Assembly: GCA_013042695.1 (NCBI GenBank)
Contig: JABDPQ010000226.1
Location: 1-10,780, forward strand
Source: Desulfobacterales bacterium
GTDB taxonomy: Bacteria; Desulfobacterota; Desulfobulbia; Desulfobulbales; Desulfocapsaceae
Length of the DNA stretch: 10,780 bases
Reading direction: 5' to 3'
Shown here: one piece after another, positions 7,767 through 10,780 of the stretch
How positions within the stretch are numbered: the first letter of the stretch is position 1
Layout: every line of letters starts with the position of its first letter
Program-made: the position numbers and the translations under genes
Notes under the pieces: generated by a model
Told to the model about the DNA's origin: nothing
Seen by the model: the letters and a program-made list of their open reading frames with translations, nothing else
Databases searched by the model: none

Positions 7767-7816
7767 TATCAGTAGACTTTCGACCTTATATCGAGCTTGT
7801 CGAGAGTCTGCTGATA
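7767..7816 (+). terminator. 18-bp hairpin after the transporter operon (possible terminator or mRNA 3' stabiliser)
   Basis: Arms 7767-7784 and 7799-7816 pair at all 18 positions across a 14-nt loop. Sixteen pairs are Watson-Crick. The other two (7773-7810 and 7779-7804) are G-U pairs in plus-strand RNA and would be A-C mismatches in minus-strand RNA, so the structure suits rightward transcription out of the operon. It begins 49 nt after the binding-protein stop. No T-run follows directly, so classical intrinsic termination is uncertain; 3' end protection or processing is the alternative. Confidence 0.4.
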
Positions 7817-7856
7817 TAGGAGCAACGATGGGTAAATAAAAAAATATAAATAACCA

Positions 7857-7940
7857 GGCGTTTCACATGGACTCGCTGAAACTCACCGGTGAACTTACCA
7901 TTAGGCTTTTCATAAAATGGAGGAAAGAAAACCTAACGCC
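7857..7940 (+). repeat. Cluster of nested short inverted repeats
   Basis: GGCGTT (7857-7862) and AACGCC (7935-7940) enclose three smaller elements: GTTTCA/TGAAAC (7860-7865, 7877-7882), the palindrome TCACCGGTGA (7883-7892), and TTAGGCTTTTC with GAAAACCTAA (7901-7911, 7927-7936, one bulge). Some pairings share bases, so not all can form at once. This could be a small branched RNA or a degraded mobile-element end. No known RNA family is recognised. Confidence 0.25.
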
Positions 7941-8136
7941 AAGTTGCAGCCGATTGAAATATTCGCAAATAACTGGATGCTCATAAAAAATCTCAAACTC
8001 GAGCGTTTGCCATTAGTTAACAAAGTTTTAATCAGAATCGATGTAAAGGGGATGTTTTTGCTTGTTTCAAATATTCTGACTGCTTGTTGAACATTCTTTC
8101 TAGTAAGTAAAACACCTCGACTTGCTGAATCTCTGA

Positions 8137-8372
8137 AAGAAACAACTTTTCAGCTATCTGTTGGGCCTGCTCTTCTGGACTATTCTCTATCTGTCAGGAA
8201 TAGACTTGTGGTTCGGTTAGATAAGGATGGGGATGGTAAAGTATCAAGATCAGAGTTTGAGGGCCACGCAAAACGTTTTAGTAATCTTGATAAAAACAAT
8301 AATGGATATATTACTAAAGGTGAAGCTCCTAAAGGTCCACCACCAAGCGATAGTAGACATAGGAGCAATTGA
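8137..8372 (+). pseudogene. Decayed secreted EF-hand (calcium-binding) protein
   Basis: The frame ending at TGA 8370-8372 encodes two adjacent EF-hand loops. DKDGDGKVSRSE at 8220-8255 is canonical, with D1, D3, D5 and E12. DKNNNGYITKGE at 8289-8324 is a good second loop. A tail with APKGPPP follows, as in small deltaproteobacterial EF-hand proteins I recall. The frame is open back to 8091 but has no ATG. In another frame, 8137-8217 reads KKQLFSYLLGLLFWTILYLSG, resembling a signal peptide cut off by TAG at 8218. The simplest reading is a secreted EF-hand protein broken by a frameshift at about 8200-8220 and lacking its start codon. The alternative is a 54-residue peptide starting at GTG 8208, with AGGAA at 8195-8199 as ribosome site. 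The motif call is firm; the pseudogene status is inferred. Confidence 0.6.
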
Positions 8373-8401
8373 AAAGACAAGGCTGCCGGTTATGGTCATG
8401 C

Positions 8402-8454
8402 TAACGTTGCTGTTCCAGCCGACCTCCTTCGTCATCGGCTGAACAGCAACGTTA
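8402..8454. repeat. 20-bp hairpin with one bulge and a pairing-competent loop
   Basis: Arms 8402-8422 and 8435-8454 pair at 20 positions with a single bulged C (8415 or 8416) and a 12-nt loop. No T-run follows on either strand, so it is not a standard intrinsic terminator. Eight loop bases, CTTCGTCA at 8427-8434, are complementary to TGACGAAG at 8464-8471, which permits a pseudoknot-like fold. It lies 29 nt after the EF-hand relic stop. It may be a structured RNA or a mobile-element palindrome. Confidence 0.45.
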
Positions 8455-8601
8455 AGATTGCCCTGACGAAGATCTGCATTTTTCATCACTTCAAGAACAT
8501 AGGGTATCTACTGTTTCTTATAAGTTGTGCTCAAATCTGAGCGTGTGCTAGTTTAAGTCATCCGGCCTGAGACATTTTCCGGAATAATTTCTTTTTTATA
8601 T

Positions 8602-8629
8602 GGTGTCAATGATTGAGATTATTAACACC
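8602..8629. promoter_or_regulatory. 28-nt dyad upstream of the pseudouridine synthase gene
   Basis: GGTGT at 8602-8606 and ACACC at 8625-8629 bound an interrupted palindrome that also matches at AAT/ATT (8608-8610, 8621-8623) and AT/AT further in. This form suits a dimeric repressor. It ends 47 nt before the ATG at 8677, with a T-rich, TATAT-containing stretch just upstream. The regulator is unknown and no promoter boxes are certain. Confidence 0.25.
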
Positions 8630-8676
8630 CTCCTCCTAACAACTAGATCGAGAATCATTCATAAGTAACTAGTAAG

Positions 8677-9639
8677 ATGAAAAATAGTAGACGTTCAAGA
8701 CACTCTAAAAAGAAAAAAGTAAATCATACCTCTTTTATTATTAAAGAAGAGGGTTTGCTCCTATCGAGTCTCATTGGCAACATACCGCACAAAACCCGAA
8801 AAACGCTTAAGGCAGTTCTTAGGGATAAGCAGGTTTCTGTCGATGGAGAACCTGTTACCCAATTCGATCATACTCTTAAGCCTGGGCAATGTGTGGAAGT
8901 GCGATGGGACCGAAATTTTGAGGAGAAGTCTCTTTGCGAATTGGACATTGTCTATAAGGATCAGGATATTATCGTTATCAATAAACCAGCTGGTCTTCTG
9001 ACCATAGCCACAGACAAGGAAAAACGCAGAACAGCCTATTCGATTCTAAGTAACTTTGTCAAAACAGAGAGCCCAGAAAATAAAATTTTCATCATTCACC
9101 GGATTGATCGAGAAACTTCAGGACTGCTTATGTTTGCTAGAAGCGAAAAAGTCAAACAGCAGGTCCAGAAATCCTGGAATGCAACAATTAGCCAGCGGAC
9201 CTATATTGGCGTGGTTGAAGGTGAAGTTGCACCACCTGATGGAACGATAACCTCCTGGTTGACCGAGAGCAAAGCCTTCATTGTCTACTCATCACAGAAA
9301 CAAGGAAGTGGGAAGAGGGCCGTGACTCATTACAAGAAAGTTATGGGAAACGGTACATTGTCCATGCTGCAGATTTATCTGGAAACGGGGAGAAAACACC
9401 AGATTCGGGTGCATATGCAGGATTTAGATCACCCCGTGATTGGTGATAAAAAATATGGTTCAAGGCTCAACCCTCTCGGACGTATGGGGTTGCACGCTCA
9501 AGTGCTGGCATTTGTGCATCCAACAACCGGTAGGTTGTATAGCTTTGACACAGGTATCCCTCAAGAGTTTCTGAAACTATTCGCCCCTAAAAAAAGTAAA
9601 GAGCAACTGACAGCAGTTGAAACTTTAAAAAAAATCTGA
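8677..9639 (+). CDS. RluA-family RNA pseudouridine synthase
   Basis: The 320-residue enzyme converts specific uridines in rRNA or tRNA to pseudouridine. A basic N-terminus (MKNSRRSRHSKKKK) leads into an S4-like RNA-binding segment at about residues 20-75 (VLRDKQVSVDGEPVTQFDHTLKPGQ read with its surroundings). The catalytic domain starts near IVYKDQDIIVINKPAGLL. The signature HRIDRETSGLLMFARS holds the catalytic aspartate D144. GRKHQIRVH (238-246) and HPVIGDKKYG (252-261) are the conserved C-terminal blocks, so the enzyme looks intact and active. Length is normal for RluC/RluD relatives. The target uridine cannot be inferred, so no gene symbol is given. The ATG at 8677 has a weak ribosome site (AGTAAG immediately upstream). 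The gene appears to stand alone, with about 1 kb of spacer before it. Confidence 0.92.
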   Translation: MKNSRRSRHSKKKKVNHTSFIIKEEGLLLSSLIGNIPHKTRKTLKAVLRDKQVSVDGEPVTQFDHTLKPGQCVEVRWDRNFEEKSLCELDIVYKDQDIIVINKPAGLLTIATDKEKRRTAYSILSNFVKTESPENKIFIIHRIDRETSGLLMFARSEKVKQQVQKSWNATISQRTYIGVVEGEVAPPDGTITSWLTESKAFIVYSSQKQGSGKRAVTHYKKVMGNGTLSMLQIYLETGRKHQIRVHMQDLDHPVIGDKKYGSRLNPLGRMGLHAQVLAFVHPTTGRLYSFDTGIPQEFLKLFAPKKSKEQLTAVETLKKI

Positions 9640-9664
9640 CTTTTTACTGTTATTTAGTTATAGG
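9636..9664 (+). promoter_or_regulatory. Candidate sigma-70 promoter for the iron-type binding protein
   Basis: CTGACT (9636-9641) and TATAGG (9659-9664) each match four of six consensus bases and are exactly 17 nt apart. The -35 box overlaps the stop codon of the pseudouridine synthase gene. It would give a leader of about 95 nt. I found no good Fur box in this interval. Confidence 0.3.
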
Positions 9665-9763
9665 TTAGGTGATGCAGTACCATATAAGGTAACCCCCCAG
9701 AAACAGGAGCGGAACCTTCAAGAGAATTCTGATGTACTCAATCAAATACTAGAGGAGTTTAAC
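9640..9763 (+). other. Leader region before the binding protein gene
   Basis: This 124-nt gap has no gene and no clear intrinsic terminator for the preceding gene. It contains a weak AAGGT/ACCTT pairing around 9690-9720 and ends in the ribosome site AGAGGAG (9751-9757), 6 nt before the ATG. Confidence 0.4.
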
Positions 9764-10780
9764 ATGAAAAAATTATTTTTAACCCTGCCGTTGGCTGCCC
9801 TCATGATAGCTGGTACATCGCAAGGTGTGCAGGCTGAAGGCCGATTAACAATCTACTGCAGTGCTCAAGGTGACTGGTGTCAAAAAGCTTCTGAAACTTT
9901 TGGCAAAAAATACGATGTTAAAGTCTCCATGACTCGCAATGGCTCGGGAAGTACATACGCAAAGATACTGGCGGAGAAAGATAATCCGCGTGGTGATGTC
10001 TGGTATGGCGGTACATTGGATCCACATAGTCAAGCGGGTGTGAATGGATTGTTGGAATCCTATAAATCACCCAACCTCGATAAAATTGCAGAACCTTACC
10101 GCAATCCTGCTGCCAGCAAACAGAATCACTCGACAGGAATTTACATTGGTATTCTTGGCTTTAGCGTAAATACTGATTTATTAAAAGACGCCAAAATGGA
10201 AATGCCAAAATGCTGGTCTGACTTAGTCAAACCGGAATTCAAAGGCAAGATACAGGTAGCAAGTCCACAGAGTTCCGGTACGGCCTACACAGCGCTGGCA
10301 ACCTTCACACAACTACATGGAGAAGATAAAGCATTTGAGTACCTGACACAGCTCCACCAGAATGTCGGTCAATATACTAAATCGGGTTCAGCCCCAGGGA
10401 AAAATGCTGCACGTGGCGAAACCTTGGTCGGCATTGGTTTCTTACATGATCATGGTAAAGAAAAAGGTAAAGGATTTCCACTTGAGCTTGTTCCACCCTG
10501 CGAAGGAACCGGTTATGAAATTGGTGGCCTGAGTATTATAAAAAATGCCCGCAATATGGATAATGCGAAGAAATTTGTCGATTGGGCATTATCTAAAGAA
10601 GGCATGGAAGTTGCCGCAAGTGTTCAGTCCTTCCAGGTACCTACCAATACTGAAGCGGCAATTCCCCCAGAAGCCATACGGCCCGAAGATGTAAAGTTGA
10701 TTGATTATGATTTTGTTGAGTATGGTAGTGAGGCAACACGTAAAGCACTTATCAGCCGTTGGGTTGAGCAGGTCAAGCCC
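9764..10780 (+). CDS. Periplasmic ferric-iron-type ABC binding protein (AfuA/FbpA-like), 3' end cut by window
   Basis: The frame runs 339 codons from ATG 9764 to the right edge with no stop, so the last few residues are missing. A Sec signal peptide (MKKLFLTLPLAALMIAG, cleavage likely after A24 in VQA) marks it as secreted. The mature protein starts with LTIYCSAQGDWCQ (residues 28-40). It continues with SGSTYAKILAEKDNPRGDVWYGG, then GIYIGILGFSVNTDLL, SSGTAYTALATF, QYTKSGSAPGKNAARGE and PCEGTGYEIGGLSIIK. This is the COG1840 (AfuA) pattern: high-affinity capture of ferric iron or, in some members, phosphonate-type or other small anions. Four cysteines are visible (in YCSAQ, DWCQ, PKCW and PPCEG) and could form disulfides. 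The ligand is not certain. Its permease and ATPase would be expected just beyond the right edge. Confidence 0.9.
   Translation, partial: MKKLFLTLPLAALMIAGTSQGVQAEGRLTIYCSAQGDWCQKASETFGKKYDVKVSMTRNGSGSTYAKILAEKDNPRGDVWYGGTLDPHSQAGVNGLLESYKSPNLDKIAEPYRNPAASKQNHSTGIYIGILGFSVNTDLLKDAKMEMPKCWSDLVKPEFKGKIQVASPQSSGTAYTALATFTQLHGEDKAFEYLTQLHQNVGQYTKSGSAPGKNAARGETLVGIGFLHDHGKEKGKGFPLELVPPCEGTGYEIGGLSIIKNARNMDNAKKFVDWALSKEGMEVAASVQSFQVPTNTEAAIPPEAIRPEDVKLIDYDFVEYGSEATRKALISRWVEQVKP

Larger units (their letters stand above)
7719..8676. other. Gene-poor spacer with several inverted repeats and a gene relic
   Basis: Almost 1 kb lies between the binding protein and the pseudouridine synthase without an intact gene of normal size. 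It contains a hairpin at 7767-7816, a repeat cluster at 7857-7940, an EF-hand relic ending at 8372, a second long hairpin at 8402-8454 and a dyad at 8602-8629. The remainder is AT-rich with stops in all frames. A 10-base direct repeat (ATAGGAGCAA) occurs at 7816-7825 and 8359-8368. This pattern fits a region where genes or small mobile elements have decayed. Confidence 0.6.

Noticed and set aside
7931..7942. Integron attC site
   Set aside because: ACCTAAC matches the consensus core end, but no matching partner core lies at the required distance on either side and no cassette or integrase is present.
7977..8372. Selenoprotein reading through TGA at 8088 into the EF-hand frame
   Set aside because: The frame from ATG 7977 is open apart from this TGA, but the peptide before it has no family resemblance, no ribosome site fits, and no SECIS-like hairpin is visible just after the TGA.
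8250..8489. 79-codon minus-strand open frame with protein-like composition
   Set aside because: It overlaps the EF-hand relic and both arms of the long hairpin, has no recognisable family and no clear ribosome site; its protein-like look may be chance.
9660..9763. Fur box before the iron-type binding protein
   Set aside because: No stretch close to the GATAATGATAATCATTATC consensus is present; the AATCATTC at 8653-8660 is too short and precedes a different gene.

Overview
The window reads as chromosomal DNA from a Gram-negative bacterium. It has two secreted ABC-transporter binding proteins, one with a Tat signal and one with a Sec signal, Shine-Dalgarno sites before most genes, and moderate GC that drops in the intergenic regions. 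The REP-type transposase and the small EF-hand family seen here are, as I recall them, common in Desulfobacterota and related proteobacteria. The peptide-type transporter also resembles alphaproteobacterial versions. No phylogenetic marker fixes the taxon.

Layout. Positions 1-1211 (minus strand) hold most of a family-2, GT-A-fold glycosyltransferase with an unrecognised N-terminal region of about 155 residues; its C-terminus lies beyond the left edge. Positions 1212-1847 are an AT-rich divergent spacer without a convincing gene. A REP-associated tyrosine transposase (RAYT) follows at 1904-2560, bounded by imperfect 15-nt inverted repeats, with a strong dyad over its start. The right repeat ends 37 nt before a four-gene operon at 2614-7718: two inner-membrane permeases, a tandem-ATPase protein, and a Tat-exported family-5 solute-binding protein. 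Together these form a complete peptide/nickel-type (Dpp/Opp-like) importer. Its ligand cannot be read from the sequence.

Positions 7719-8676 form a gene-poor stretch of almost 1 kb. It contains an 18-bp hairpin after the transporter operon, a cluster of short inverted repeats, the decayed C-terminus of an EF-hand calcium-binding protein, a 20-bp hairpin whose loop can pair downstream, and a 28-nt dyad before the next gene. Positions 8677-9639 encode a complete RluA-family RNA pseudouridine synthase. From 9764 to the right edge runs a nearly complete periplasmic binding protein of the ferric-iron (AfuA/FbpA-like, COG1840) family; its permease and ATPase are probably just outside the window.

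I see no CRISPR array, tRNA, rRNA or defence system. The least ordinary parts are the spacer at 7719-8676 and the position of the RAYT directly in front of the transporter operon.
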